In this document: piece after piece, positions 1-7,435 of the stretch
How the letters are laid out: every line of letters starts with the position of its first letter
Position numbering within the stretch: the stretch's first letter is position 1
The notes under the pieces: generated by a model
Told to the model about the DNA's origin: nothing
What the model saw: only the letters and a program-made list of their open reading frames with translations
Databases searched by the model: none
Position numbers and translations under genes: made by a program
From: Anaerolineales bacterium
Lineage (GTDB): Bacteria > Chloroflexota > Anaerolineae > Anaerolineales > Villigracilaceae
Direction: 5' to 3'
NCBI GenBank assembly: GCA_017985935.1
Contig: JAGNWT010000026.1
Location: forward strand, 1-46,274
DNA: 46,274 bases

Positions 1-2
1 AT

Positions 3-18
3 TGTGAAAACATTCCCA
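3..18 (+). promoter_or_regulatory. CRP/FNR-like box 1 upstream of NADH dehydrogenase
   Basis: The site reads TGTGA, six bases, TCCCA, which matches the CRP half-site pattern TGTGA-N6-TCACA at 9 of 10 positions. It overlaps the likely -35 element (13-18) of the promoter of the NADH dehydrogenase gene. A second, perfect box lies exactly 42 bp downstream. Regulator identity is unknown. Confidence 0.5.
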
Positions 19-41
19 AATAAGACCGTTTTGGTTATAAT
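13..41 (+). promoter_or_regulatory. promoter of type II NADH dehydrogenase
   Basis: A perfect -10 hexamer TATAAT lies at 36-41. Seventeen bases upstream is TTCCCA (13-18), which fits TTGACA at four positions. Predicted transcription start is near 48, giving a leader of about 24 bases that includes the Shine-Dalgarno sequence GAGGAA before ATG 72. Confidence 0.6.
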
Positions 42-44
42 AAT

Positions 45-60
45 TGTGAAATAAATCACA
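45..60 (+). promoter_or_regulatory. perfect CRP/FNR-like box 2
   Basis: TGTGA-AATAAA-TCACA is an exact match to the CRP consensus TGTGA-N6-TCACA, with A/T-rich flanks as in the extended consensus. It covers the predicted transcription start, a position expected for repression. Together with box 1 it would allow two dimers to bind on the same face of the helix (42 bp is about four turns). Confidence 0.65.
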
Positions 61-71
61 TTAGAGGAACC

Positions 72-1322
72 ATGAACACAACATCACTCCCCCACATTGT
101 CATTATCGGCGCAGGGTTCGCAGGGCTTGAAACCGCACGCGGACTTGCAAAAGCGCGCGTGCGCATCACGCTCATTGATAAGAATAACCATCATCTCTTT
201 CAACCGTTGTTGTATCAGGTTGCGGCGGCGGGCTTGCTGCCTTCGCAGATCGCGCAGCCTGTGCGCACGATCTTTCGCAGGCAGAAAAATCTCAACTTCC
301 AAATGGGCGAAGTGACACAGATCAACTTTGAAGAAAAGTATGTCAAGCTCAACGGCTCGGTCATTGCGTATGATTATCTCGTCATCGCGGTCGGCGGGCG
401 CACGAACTTCTTCGGCTTCGACGCCATTGAGAAGCACGGCTTCCAACTCAAGGACCTTGAGACCGCGGTCAACACGCGCAACCATTTGCTGCGTATGTTC
501 GAGAACGCCAGCCGTGAAGCCGACCCCGAAAAGCGTAAAGCAATGCTGACCTTCGTCATCGTCGGCGGCGGCGCGACGGGCGTGGAAACGGCGGGCATGC
601 TTGCCGAGTTGGTCGAGCATGTGATGGTGAAAGATTATCCGCGATTGAATCTCGACGAGGCGCGTGTCATCATGCTCGAAGCCAGCCCGCATCTCATCGG
701 CTCTTATCCCGATGAACTCCGCAAAGCCACGCTGAAACTTTTGCAGGGCAAGAATGTGGATATTCGACTCAACACCAAACTGCAAGATTACAACGGGCAG
801 CGCGTGACTCTGGGCGATGGCAGCAGCATCGAAACGCGGACACTGATCTGGACTGCGGGAATCAAAGCCGCCGAGATCGTGGATTCGATCCACGTGGAAA
901 AAGCCAGCGGAGGAAGAGCGCGCGTCACCCCGACCTTGCAGCTGCCTCTGTTTCCTGAAGCATTTCTTGTCGGTGACGCAGCCTTCGTCCCCGACGAAAC
1001 AGGGACTCCCCTGCCGATGGTCTCCACCGTCGCCATTCAGCAGGGACAATACGCCGCCAAAAGCATTTTGAATTTGATGAATGGTCGCACGCTCAAGCCC
1101 TTCCACTACAACGACCCTGGTCTGCTAGCAACGGTGGGACGCAATGCCGCCGTGGCGCGCATTTGGGGAATCTCCTTCAGCGGGTTCATCGCCTGGGTGA
1201 TCTGGGTCTTCCTGCACATTTACCGCATCATCGGTTTCAGGAACAGGTTATTGGTGATGTTCAATTGGGCGTGGGATTATTTCTTTTACGACAATCAAGC
1301 GAGGTTGATCACGAGGGATTAA
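72..1322 (+). CDS. ndh: type II NADH:quinone oxidoreductase (NDH-2)
   Basis: This 416-residue flavoprotein should oxidise NADH and reduce quinone at the membrane without pumping protons. The N-terminal FAD-binding Rossmann motif GAGFAG is at residues 13-18, followed by the NDH-2 segment LYQVAAAGLLP that lines the quinone site. The second dinucleotide motif VGGGATGVETAG (about 163-174) binds NADH, and the VGDAAF motif near 300 contacts FAD. The last 50 residues are hydrophobic and aromatic (FIAWVIWVFLHIYRIIG), the usual membrane anchor. Length is typical. The start ATG 72 follows GAGGAA with good spacing. The gene is monocistronic, and the CRP-like boxes in front of it suggest control by oxygen or energy state. 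A long open frame on the opposite strand is a shadow of this gene. Confidence 0.93.
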   Translation: MNTTSLPHIVIIGAGFAGLETARGLAKARVRITLIDKNNHHLFQPLLYQVAAAGLLPSQIAQPVRTIFRRQKNLNFQMGEVTQINFEEKYVKLNGSVIAYDYLVIAVGGRTNFFGFDAIEKHGFQLKDLETAVNTRNHLLRMFENASREADPEKRKAMLTFVIVGGGATGVETAGMLAELVEHVMVKDYPRLNLDEARVIMLEASPHLIGSYPDELRKATLKLLQGKNVDIRLNTKLQDYNGQRVTLGDGSSIETRTLIWTAGIKAAEIVDSIHVEKASGGRARVTPTLQLPLFPEAFLVGDAAFVPDETGTPLPMVSTVAIQQGQYAAKSILNLMNGRTLKPFHYNDPGLLATVGRNAAVARIWGISFSGFIAWVIWVFLHIYRIIGFRNRLLVMFNWAWDYFFYDNQARLITRD

Positions 1323-1326
1323 AAAA

Positions 1327-1362
1327 TCTTTCCTCTTTCTGGAGGGGAAGAAAGAGGAAAGA
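1327..1362 (-). terminator. intrinsic terminator of the leftward operon
   Basis: A perfect 14-bp inverted repeat (1327-1340 with 1349-1362, loop of 8) is followed on the minus strand by six T residues (1321-1326, directly next to the stop codon of the NADH dehydrogenase gene). It would end transcripts running leftward from the DUF6504-like gene. The stem is A/T-rich and strongly strand-asymmetric (pyrimidine arm, purine arm). On the plus strand no T run follows. Confidence 0.7.
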
Positions 1363-1387
1363 AGAAAGAAGTTTGATCCACGGTTGG

Positions 1388-1747
1388 CTATTCCAACTCT
1401 CGATACACAACCCACTGCCCTTTACGGTCGTCCACAGATTTCATGGCACGATCGTAGTAGATATCGAAGATCTGATTCGAATCCACCCGCACGCGGAAGT
1501 AGAACCTGCCCACGTTCAACGATCCGCGGGTGGAGGCGGTTGCGGCGTGAGCGGGCTGCATGTTCCTCGCCATTTTTCCTTTGCGGGTGAAGTCACTCCA
1601 CTCGGCAAGGGATTCGGTGACACGGTAGGTTTTGCCGTTCCAGACGAATCCGCTTGGGCAGGTGGGTGATTTCTCCAGCATGGGTGGCTCATCAAAAATG
1701 ATTTCGATGGACTCATCGTAGAAGTGGATGGGGGTCAGTTCGGGCAT
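1388..1747 (-). CDS. DUF6504-like small protein
   Basis: A soluble protein of 119 residues with no signal peptide or membrane segment. It contains the segment FVWNGKTYRVTESLAEWSDF, followed by a basic stretch and a beta-rich C-terminal half (FYFRVRVDSNQIFDIYYDRA) that ends in WVVYRELE. This pattern (Trp near a Tyr-rich strand pair, then a final W-x-V-Y) resembles the DUF6504 family, which has no known biochemical function. It is the last gene of a leftward run, 39 bp after the SDR-fold gene, and is followed by an intrinsic terminator. The start ATG at 1747 lacks a strong Shine-Dalgarno sequence, which leaves the start moderately certain. Confidence 0.6.
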   Translation of the reverse strand: MPELTPIHFYDESIEIIFDEPPMLEKSPTCPSGFVWNGKTYRVTESLAEWSDFTRKGKMARNMQPAHAATASTRGSLNVGRFYFRVRVDSNQIFDIYYDRAMKSVDDRKGQWVVYRELE

Positions 1748-1786
1748 GGCTTTTTCTTTTGCGGACTAAAATCCGCGCTCCGAAAT

Positions 1787-2554
1787 TTAGAGTGTTCTTG
1801 TGGCGCCGCCATCCACATCGAGAATTGATCCGTGAATGTAGGCGGCTTGGGGAGAGGCGAGAAAGGCAACGGCGCGAGCGATCTCTTCGGGTTCGCCGAA
1901 ACGGGCAATGCCCATGTTCTTTGCCATTTGCGTAAACGCTTCTTCGTAGGAAAGGTTTTTCTCTTTCGCAAAAGTATTCACGCGGGTTTGCAAGCGCTCG
2001 GTGGCGATCGAGCCTGGATTAATTGCATTGACTCGCACACCGTCTTTGATGCCGCGATCAGCGAGGACTTTGGTGAGGTTCATCAGCGCGGCATTGACCG
2101 TGCCGCCAATGGCGAACTCAGCGGAACCCGTCCGCCCGCCAATGCCGATGATGTTGACAATGCTGCCTTTGCTTTGCATGAGACTCGTCCACGCGGCGCG
2201 GGAGAGGCGCATGGCGCCATAGAACTTGAGGGCGAATCCGTCTGTCCACTCGTCGTCGGTGAGTTGCAGGAAGTCACCGCGTTTGGTGGCGCCTGCGTTG
2301 TTGACGAGGATGTCGACCCCGCCGAATTTTTGGAGAGTCGCATCCACGATGCGGGAAGCAGAATCGGGGAGGCGAAGGTCAATGGACAGAGGCAGGTTTT
2401 CGGTTGGGAGAGATGCGGAAAATTCATCCAGCGGAGAACGTGCCACCAGAGTCAGCTTCACCCCTTCGGCAGATAATGTCTGGGCGATGGATTTTCCAAT
2501 TCCACGGCTTGCGCCTGTGATGATGGCGATCTTGTTTTTCAAATCAAGTTCCAT
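1787..2554 (-). CDS. SDR-fold protein with degenerate active site
   Basis: This 255-residue protein has the classical short-chain dehydrogenase fold: cofactor motif TGASRGIGKS at residues 14-23, the NNAG motif near 90, and the conserved INPGSIATE after the active site. The catalytic tetrad is missing. Aligning IVNIIGIGGRTGSAEFAIGG, the residues TVNAAL and LTKVLA with typical SDRs places Gly at the catalytic Ser, Gly at the catalytic Tyr, Asn at the catalytic Lys, and Lys at the helix-alpha4 Asn. It may still bind NAD(P), but ordinary hydride-transfer chemistry seems unlikely. The start ATG 2554 has GAGG five bases upstream, overlapping the end of the DUF3592 gene, so the two are probably co-transcribed. 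Substrate cannot be predicted. Confidence 0.85.
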   Translation of the reverse strand: MELDLKNKIAIITGASRGIGKSIAQTLSAEGVKLTLVARSPLDEFSASLPTENLPLSIDLRLPDSASRIVDATLQKFGGVDILVNNAGATKRGDFLQLTDDEWTDGFALKFYGAMRLSRAAWTSLMQSKGSIVNIIGIGGRTGSAEFAIGGTVNAALMNLTKVLADRGIKDGVRVNAINPGSIATERLQTRVNTFAKEKNLSYEEAFTQMAKNMGIARFGEPEEIARAVAFLASPQAAYIHGSILDVDGGATRTL

Positions 2555-2567
2555 TTCAACCTCATTT

Positions 2568-3038
2568 TTAATCTACGAAGCCGCGTCCTTTTCTCCAGGA
2601 AAAGAAGGCGATCGCATTCACGATCAGCGCGGTAAAACACATCGCCGGAATCAAAATGACCGGCATCAACCAACGCTCGCTCCACTTGTCGATCTGCGCG
2701 GTGGATGGCTCATCCTTGTCGTAGCGGACCGCGACCCGGTCACCGATCTCATATTGCGGAGGGTTGGAGGAAATATTGTTCTCAAAGGTATAACTCTGCC
2801 CGTCAACCTGGAATTCGATAACTGGCGAGTAGGTGGTATTGCCGTCCGTTCTGGATTCGTTCATTTGGACGACAATGCCCTCGGTGACCGCGCCGTTGGT
2901 TTCGAGACGGTAGGCGGTGAATGCGGCGTACACACCCCAGCCAAAGAAACCCAGAAACAAAAGATTCGAAACAAGCATGATGCATCCCTGACGCAGCCAG
3001 TAAGCGGTGGACAATCCCTTTTCAACTGTGTTCAACAT
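2568..3038 (-). CDS. DUF3592 membrane protein
   Basis: A 156-residue protein with two membrane segments, one near residues 18-42 (GCIMLVSNLLFLGFFGWGVYAA) and one near 125-148 (LMPVILIPAMCFTALIVNAIAF). Between them lies an extracytoplasmic beta-rich domain containing TEGIVVQMNES, YSPVIEFQVDGQSYTF and GDRVAVRYD, the standard DUF3592 pattern. Family function is unknown. It sits 23 bp after the YbaK-like gene and 13 bp before the SDR-fold gene on the same strand. AGAGGTG precedes ATG 3038 at good spacing. Confidence 0.8.
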   Translation of the reverse strand: MLNTVEKGLSTAYWLRQGCIMLVSNLLFLGFFGWGVYAAFTAYRLETNGAVTEGIVVQMNESRTDGNTTYSPVIEFQVDGQSYTFENNISSNPPQYEIGDRVAVRYDKDEPSTAQIDKWSERWLMPVILIPAMCFTALIVNAIAFFSWRKGRGFVD

Positions 3039-3060
3039 TTTTCACCTCTAAAGTTAATTT

Positions 3061-3549
3061 TTATCCGCGTGTGGCGATGACTGCCACCTGCGGCTTGGCA
3101 ACACGGAAGTAATCCTCCATCTTCATAAAGATGGAACGTTCAAGACTGCCTGCGTTGAAAACGACTTCATCATTTTCTTTTATCTTTGGGTCAGCCAACA
3201 GGATGAGCTGCTCGTTGAATGAGAATGGCGGAATGGAGCCGACGACGCAGCCTGTCAGCGCTTCAGCTTTTTCACGCGGAGCCATGGCAACACTATCGGC
3301 ATTGAAATGCGCTTTGATGCCGTTGAAATCCACGCGGCAGTCACCGGGGACATTTGCAAGCGCGTAGAGGTTTTCCTTTTTGCTCATGCGGATCTGCACG
3401 ACCATGGATTTGATGGCTTGCTCCAGTTTGTTGCCGCGGATCTGGGCGATGAGTTCGGTGCGTCCTTCGGCGATATGCTCCATGACTCGGTAAGGGACTT
3501 GATTTGAGTCAAGAAAAGCTTTGAGTTGTTCGTGAATGGGAGTGGTCAT
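3061..3549 (-). CDS. YbaK/ProX-type aminoacyl-tRNA deacylase
   Basis: A 162-residue cytoplasmic protein of the YbaK/aa-tRNA-editing fold, which hydrolyses mischarged tRNAs such as Cys-tRNA(Pro) or Ala-tRNA(Pro). Recognisable elements are the early IRGNKLEQAIKSMVVQI strand-helix, the central DSVAMAPREKAEALTGCVVGSIPPF segment containing the conserved G-x-V-x-P-F loop, and the terminal GSLERSIFMKMEDYFRV. It is a stand-alone editing protein rather than a ProRS insert. It starts 9 bp after the amylase stop codon on the same strand and lacks an obvious Shine-Dalgarno sequence, suggesting translational coupling. The exact tRNA substrate cannot be told from sequence. Confidence 0.85.
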   Translation of the reverse strand: MTTPIHEQLKAFLDSNQVPYRVMEHIAEGRTELIAQIRGNKLEQAIKSMVVQIRMSKKENLYALANVPGDCRVDFNGIKAHFNADSVAMAPREKAEALTGCVVGSIPPFSFNEQLILLADPKIKENDEVVFNAGSLERSIFMKMEDYFRVAKPQVAVIATRG

Positions 3550-3558
3550 GGATGCTAT

Positions 3559-4893
3559 CTACTTAATTGCATACACCGCGTATCCGCGGGCGGGAGCAAA
3601 GAACTGTCCACGACCATCGGCGGTGGTGGATTGGTCAATCGGGCGGGACATGTCTTTTTTGCCCCACCATGCCACGGGTTGGAAAGACGCGTTGTGCCAT
3701 TTGGTATTGACCCACTGTCCGCGCCAGTCATCACCGCGATTGTTGAGGACGTAGATCAAGCCGGGCTGATCCCCAAATCCGCCGCGCTGCATGATGTAGA
3801 GATCATCTGAAAGATACAGCACAGAAGTATCTCCGCCCGCATATTTTTCGTGCGCGGTCACCAACGCCGCGATACCGTTGGGACTGCCTTCGAGCGCGAG
3901 GTTGAAATTATAGTAATCCTTCCAGAACACGCACGGATATCCTTCATGGGTCATGATGTAGGAATACGCCAGCAATTTGTCGTTGGTGATGGGGCGTCCT
4001 TCATCCCGCAGGTCATGATTCTCCACGAAGGTGACGGTGCTTTGTGGCTGTGCCTTTAAGATCGAATCACCGTGGACAAGATCCTTCAAACTAAAGCCGT
4101 ACGAGTCGCACAATCCTTTGAGCAGTTCACGCAGGGGAAAGTCGAACGCGTCCACAGGGTTTGAGTTGGAGAAGTTCGCATTGTTCACCCAGTTGAGCGT
4201 GTTGGTCGCCGAGTCCCAATATTCTGCCACGCCATACGGGACAAGCGGTTTACCGTTGCGCATGTAACGATATTCCTGAATGGCAGTGATGGTGTTCGCG
4301 CCGTAGCCTTTCACAAAGTCGTAGCGAAAACCATCGAAGCCCACTTCCTCGATCAGCCAGCGCATGAGGGTCATGATCTCCGCGTACACAAAAGGGTTGC
4401 GGTGCGAGAGATCGGGCATATCGCCAAAGGTCATCTCATCCCACGACTCATACATGCTTGGGTGGAAGCATTCCCAATTGCGTGGGAACTTTCCGCTCCT
4501 GGGCTGGAACAGGGTCCAGCGCGGCTGCCCGGTGATGGGATGCACTTCCTGCGAATCCGCTCCGCTGTTGTGGTTGATGACAATATCCGCGATCAGACTC
4601 AGCCCGTGACTGTGCGCGCTTTCAATAAGAGACTCCAATTCCCGGCGGGCGCCAAACCAGGTCGGGATAGTGCCCTTCTGGTCGAACTCGCCGAGGTCGT
4701 AGTAATCGTATGGGTCGTAGCCCATGGAAGGTCCAGAGAGATTCGCCGCCTTGTGAATGGGTGGCAGCCACAAGGAAGTGAATCCCACCTTTGCCAGCGC
4801 CGGGACCTTCTCGTGAATGTAGTTCCACCATTGAAATTCTTTATTATCTTCACGGGGACAATCCCAGTGAAAGGTCTGCATCATCACACCCAT
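3559..4893 (-). CDS. intracellular alpha-amylase, GH13 (archaeal GH13_7-like)
   Basis: This 444-residue glycoside hydrolase should cleave alpha-1,4 glucans. All four GH13 regions are present: DIVINHN (region I), GFRYDFVKG with the Asp nucleophile (II), GVAEYWD with the acid/base Glu (III) and FVENHD with the transition-state Asp (IV). The N-terminal stretch GVMMQTFHWDCP and the segment SMGYDPYDYYDLGEFDQKGT closely resemble the secreted alpha-amylases of Thermococcales (GH13_7). There is no signal peptide, so it should act in the cytoplasm, unlike those archaeal enzymes. AAGGAG lies 9 bases before ATG 4893. It probably degrades storage or imported maltodextrins. Subfamily assignment is from memory of the sequence pattern. 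Confidence 0.9.
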   Translation of the reverse strand: MGVMMQTFHWDCPREDNKEFQWWNYIHEKVPALAKVGFTSLWLPPIHKAANLSGPSMGYDPYDYYDLGEFDQKGTIPTWFGARRELESLIESAHSHGLSLIADIVINHNSGADSQEVHPITGQPRWTLFQPRSGKFPRNWECFHPSMYESWDEMTFGDMPDLSHRNPFVYAEIMTLMRWLIEEVGFDGFRYDFVKGYGANTITAIQEYRYMRNGKPLVPYGVAEYWDSATNTLNWVNNANFSNSNPVDAFDFPLRELLKGLCDSYGFSLKDLVHGDSILKAQPQSTVTFVENHDLRDEGRPITNDKLLAYSYIMTHEGYPCVFWKDYYNFNLALEGSPNGIAALVTAHEKYAGGDTSVLYLSDDLYIMQRGGFGDQPGLIYVLNNRGDDWRGQWVNTKWHNASFQPVAWWGKKDMSRPIDQSTTADGRGQFFAPARGYAVYAIK

Positions 4894-5016
4894 ACGTTGC
4901 TGCTCCTTAATTAAGTTGAATAAATTCTAATCGGGAATTGTAAAACATCCATCGACCGCATGTCCTACTCCCAGCGAGCGCTGAAGCAGTCATGAACGAA
5001 TCCAAAAGTAACCAAC

Positions 5017-5592
5017 TCAGGAATCGTACTGACTGATATCCAGCTTTTCATTGGAGAGGAAATAGGTCTGCGCGGGAAGTAGAATGTGAACCCGCTTCCC
5101 GGTGGCATAGACCGTGGTGCAACGCCAGCGCGGAAGGCGTTTAATGAGCGCAGAGTCGTAAAGCATGATGGATCGATTGGTGATGCTTTCGATCACCGTC
5201 CAATGGTCGTGATACCCTTCCAAGCCCAGAATGATCGACCGCCCGGGTGTGCCGTCCAAAAAAAATTGCATCGAACGCCAGAAGGTGGTCAGGTCGGGGT
5301 TGGGTACGCCACGCCATGGAAGCGAGACATTCGCAATGCGCTTCTTGCCAACCACTTTTTTCAAGATCACCAACATCTCAGGATGCATGATGCCGCCGAT
5401 CAGAAACTTGGTCAACAAGCCGCGGCGTGAAAGATAATGGATCAGGTCATCGAATAATTGCTGGGTCTCTTCGTTGGAAGAATGATTGATGTAACGTTCG
5501 GCATTCACAATGCTGTACAAACCGCACAACGAATCCAGACCGCCTTGCTGAAATGGGGGAAAACCCGTGCCCGGTCTCGTATATCTTGTCAT
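5017..5592 (-). CDS. putative papain-like (C39-like) cysteine peptidase
   Basis: I do not recognise a named family for this 191-residue protein. Its N-terminal segment FQQGGLDSLCGLYSIVNAERYI has the Gln-(x)n-Cys-Gly-x-x-x-x-x-N pattern of papain-like peptidases, where Gln forms the oxyanion hole and Cys is the nucleophile. A later GLEGYHDHWTVIESI supplies a candidate His, and MLYDSA a candidate Asp, in the right order for a Cys-His-Asp triad. No signal peptide is visible. I choose ATG 5592, not the upstream in-frame ATG 5622: it is two bases after the MFS stop codon and has GGAG at ideal spacing. This arrangement implies translational coupling to the MFS transporter. The function is inferred only. 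Confidence 0.55.
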   Translation of the reverse strand: MTRYTRPGTGFPPFQQGGLDSLCGLYSIVNAERYINHSSNEETQQLFDDLIHYLSRRGLLTKFLIGGIMHPEMLVILKKVVGKKRIANVSLPWRGVPNPDLTTFWRSMQFFLDGTPGRSIILGLEGYHDHWTVIESITNRSIMLYDSALIKRLPRWRCTTVYATGKRVHILLPAQTYFLSNEKLDISQYDS

Positions 5593-5594
5593 GG

Positions 5595-6791
5595 TCACTC
5601 CATTCGCCAGAACAAAACACATGAAAGCAGGGATAACACCGCGCCGAAAAAGAACGGAGCCGATGCGCCGAAGCCCGCCCAGGAGCCAAGTCCCTGCCAG
5701 AGCAAGCCAGCCATCAGCGAAGCGGGCAGCGCTGTAATACCGATCGCCGCATTGAACAAACCGTAGGCGGTTCCGCGCTGCGCCTCAGGCACCAGGTCAG
5801 CCACCAGCGCCTTGGTCACGCCTTCGGTCGCCGCGTAATAAACTCCGTACAAGCCGAACAAAATCCAGATCTGCCAGCCCGCGCCCGCCAGCGCAAATCC
5901 CAAATACACCAGCGCATACGCCAGCCACCCGCCAATGATCAACTTTCTGCGTCCCACCTTGTCTGAAAGCGAACCGAGCGGGCTGGAAAGAAAAGTATAG
6001 ATCGCAGTAAAGGTCATCAACATGAACATGGTTTGCAGCACGCTTAGCCCGCGCTCCTGCGCGCGCAATATGATGAAAGAGTCGGAGGAATTTCCCAGCG
6101 TGAAGAGGATCATGATCATCAGGAATTTCTTGAAGCGCGGATTCATCCCTTCGAAAGACAAGCGCATCGCACCTGACTTTTTGCCTGCTCCGCCCAAGTC
6201 GGTTGCGCCCACGCCCAGAACGATCACCGCCAAAACCGCGGGGACAACGCTCGCCAGCACAGCGATCCGAAATGTATGTGCAGATAACAGGTCCGCGTTG
6301 GTTTGGGTCATCCAGATGATGAACGCCGCGATGGCAATGCCAAGGAACGCCCCTGCGGTGTCACCCGCGCGATGCAAGCCAAAGGCGAATCCGCGGTTGG
6401 TTTCGTCCGTGCTGGAAGCGACCAGCGCATCACGCGGCGCGGTGCGGATGCCCTTTCCCACCCGGTCTGCAAAACGAATGCCAAAGACCCAGCCCCATGA
6501 ACTTGCGAAATACAAAAACGGCTTCGCAAAAGTGGAAATGCCATACCCCAGCACCGCCAGCCACTTGCGTTTGCCGATCTTGTCTGAAAGCGCGCCCGAA
6601 TAAATTTTGAGCAGGCTGGCGGTGGTCTCTGCCACGCCGTCGATCAACCCGATGAACGCCATCCGCACCCCAAGCACATTGGAGAGGAACAGCGGAATGA
6701 GATACACAAGCATCTCCGAAGAAACATCCGTCAGAAAGGATGTGGCGGTAACGACCCAAATGTTTGGATGCAACTTACGGAGTTTATTCAT
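5595..6791 (-). CDS. MFS transporter
   Basis: A 398-residue integral membrane protein with about twelve hydrophobic segments, the standard two-times-six architecture of the major facilitator superfamily. The loop-2/3 signature appears as GALSDKIGKRKWL in the first half and its repeat GSLSDKVGRRKLIIGG in the second, matching the G-x-x-x-D-(R/K)-x-G-R-(R/K) motif. The region RFADRVGKGIRTAPRDALVASS is typical of a drug-efflux-like MFS group that is common in environmental bacteria. Substrate unknown. The start ATG 6791 has AAGG seven bases upstream. The gene begins 15 bp after the UPF0114 gene and is followed after two bases by the cysteine-peptidase-like gene. Confidence 0.88.
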   Translation of the reverse strand: MNKLRKLHPNIWVVTATSFLTDVSSEMLVYLIPLFLSNVLGVRMAFIGLIDGVAETTASLLKIYSGALSDKIGKRKWLAVLGYGISTFAKPFLYFASSWGWVFGIRFADRVGKGIRTAPRDALVASSTDETNRGFAFGLHRAGDTAGAFLGIAIAAFIIWMTQTNADLLSAHTFRIAVLASVVPAVLAVIVLGVGATDLGGAGKKSGAMRLSFEGMNPRFKKFLMIMILFTLGNSSDSFIILRAQERGLSVLQTMFMLMTFTAIYTFLSSPLGSLSDKVGRRKLIIGGWLAYALVYLGFALAGAGWQIWILFGLYGVYYAATEGVTKALVADLVPEAQRGTAYGLFNAAIGITALPASLMAGLLWQGLGSWAGFGASAPFFFGAVLSLLSCVLFWRME

Positions 6792-6806
6792 CGTTCAGCC
6801 TTGTCT

Positions 6807-7259
6807 TTAATCTTTCTTTCCAAAATACCCGAAAGCGATCAACACCGCAGACATCAACGCGATCGCCGCGCTGATCTGCAGCAACTCAACCGCATTTTTG
6901 AACGAGATCAACTTCTCTAAAAATTTCACGCCCATGACCAGCACGATCATGCTGCTCAGTTTGGTCTTCAATTCATAAAGGTTGTGCGCCAGCATCCACT
7001 CAGGCAGGTCAAGCTTGTCCACGAACAGTTCGTACAAACTGACGGCAAAGATCAAGACAGCCGTCGCGATCAGAAAACTATCCACGGTCTTGATGAACTC
7101 CACCGTCACAGCAGAGTCGATGCCCATGGAAGTGAAAACCAGCATGATGGTCTTGACCGATTGCAAAAGTCCGCCCGCGAAGGCTGCGACCGCCGCAACC
7201 AGCAAAGAGAATACACCGATCAGCGCAAGATATTTTGACTTCTCCAAAATAAATTTCAT
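6807..7259 (-). CDS. UPF0114 (YqhA-type) membrane protein
   Basis: A 150-residue protein with four hydrophobic segments (about 10-35, 52-78, 100-122 and 128-145). The stretch FAVSLYELFVDKLDLPEWM followed by LKTKLSSMIVLVMGVKFLEKL is the hallmark of the UPF0114/YqhA family, whose function is undefined. Length is typical. It has AGGAG in AGGAGAATCGAA before ATG 7259 and lies directly upstream of the MFS gene. The 176-base region in front of it contains a strong inverted repeat (7290-7328). Confidence 0.85.
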   Translation of the reverse strand: MKFILEKSKYLALIGVFSLLVAAVAAFAGGLLQSVKTIMLVFTSMGIDSAVTVEFIKTVDSFLIATAVLIFAVSLYELFVDKLDLPEWMLAHNLYELKTKLSSMIVLVMGVKFLEKLISFKNAVELLQISAAIALMSAVLIAFGYFGKKD

Positions 7260-7289
7260 TTCGATTCTCCTAAACAGTGTCTATGAAGC

Positions 7290-7328
7290 AAAATGTTGCA
7301 GGCAAGGATATTTGCTCTGCAACATTTT
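7290..7328 (-). repeat. inverted repeat before UPF0114 gene
   Basis: A perfect 12-bp inverted repeat (AAAATGTTGCAG at 7290-7301, complement at 7317-7328) with a 15-base centre, in which GGCAA/TTGC can extend the pairing. On the minus strand it lies between the hydrolase stop (7436) and the UPF0114 start (7259). The T4 at the end of the stem makes it a possible weak terminator for the hydrolase gene. It could also be an operator or leader hairpin of the UPF0114 gene. Confidence 0.5.
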
Positions 7329-7435
7329 ATTTGGAAATCACGCAAATCATTTTTTACCTGAGAAGAACAGCGACAAACAAAAATTTTCCATCTGTTTTAT
7401 CTCTACCCATCTCCATTCATCATGACCTAAGCAAT

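Noticed and set aside
84..1106. 340-codon open frame on the minus strand inside the NADH dehydrogenase gene
   Set aside because: It is a mirror of the well-conserved NDH-2 frame, has no family motif and is rich in His, Arg and Ala as expected for antisense of a GC-rich gene.
1761..1776. REP-like dyad GCGGA-CTAAAA-TCCGC, similar to the GCGGACT stem in the terminator at 16695-16725
   Set aside because: Two short dyads that share seven bases are not enough to call a dispersed repeat family. The first has no T run in either direction.
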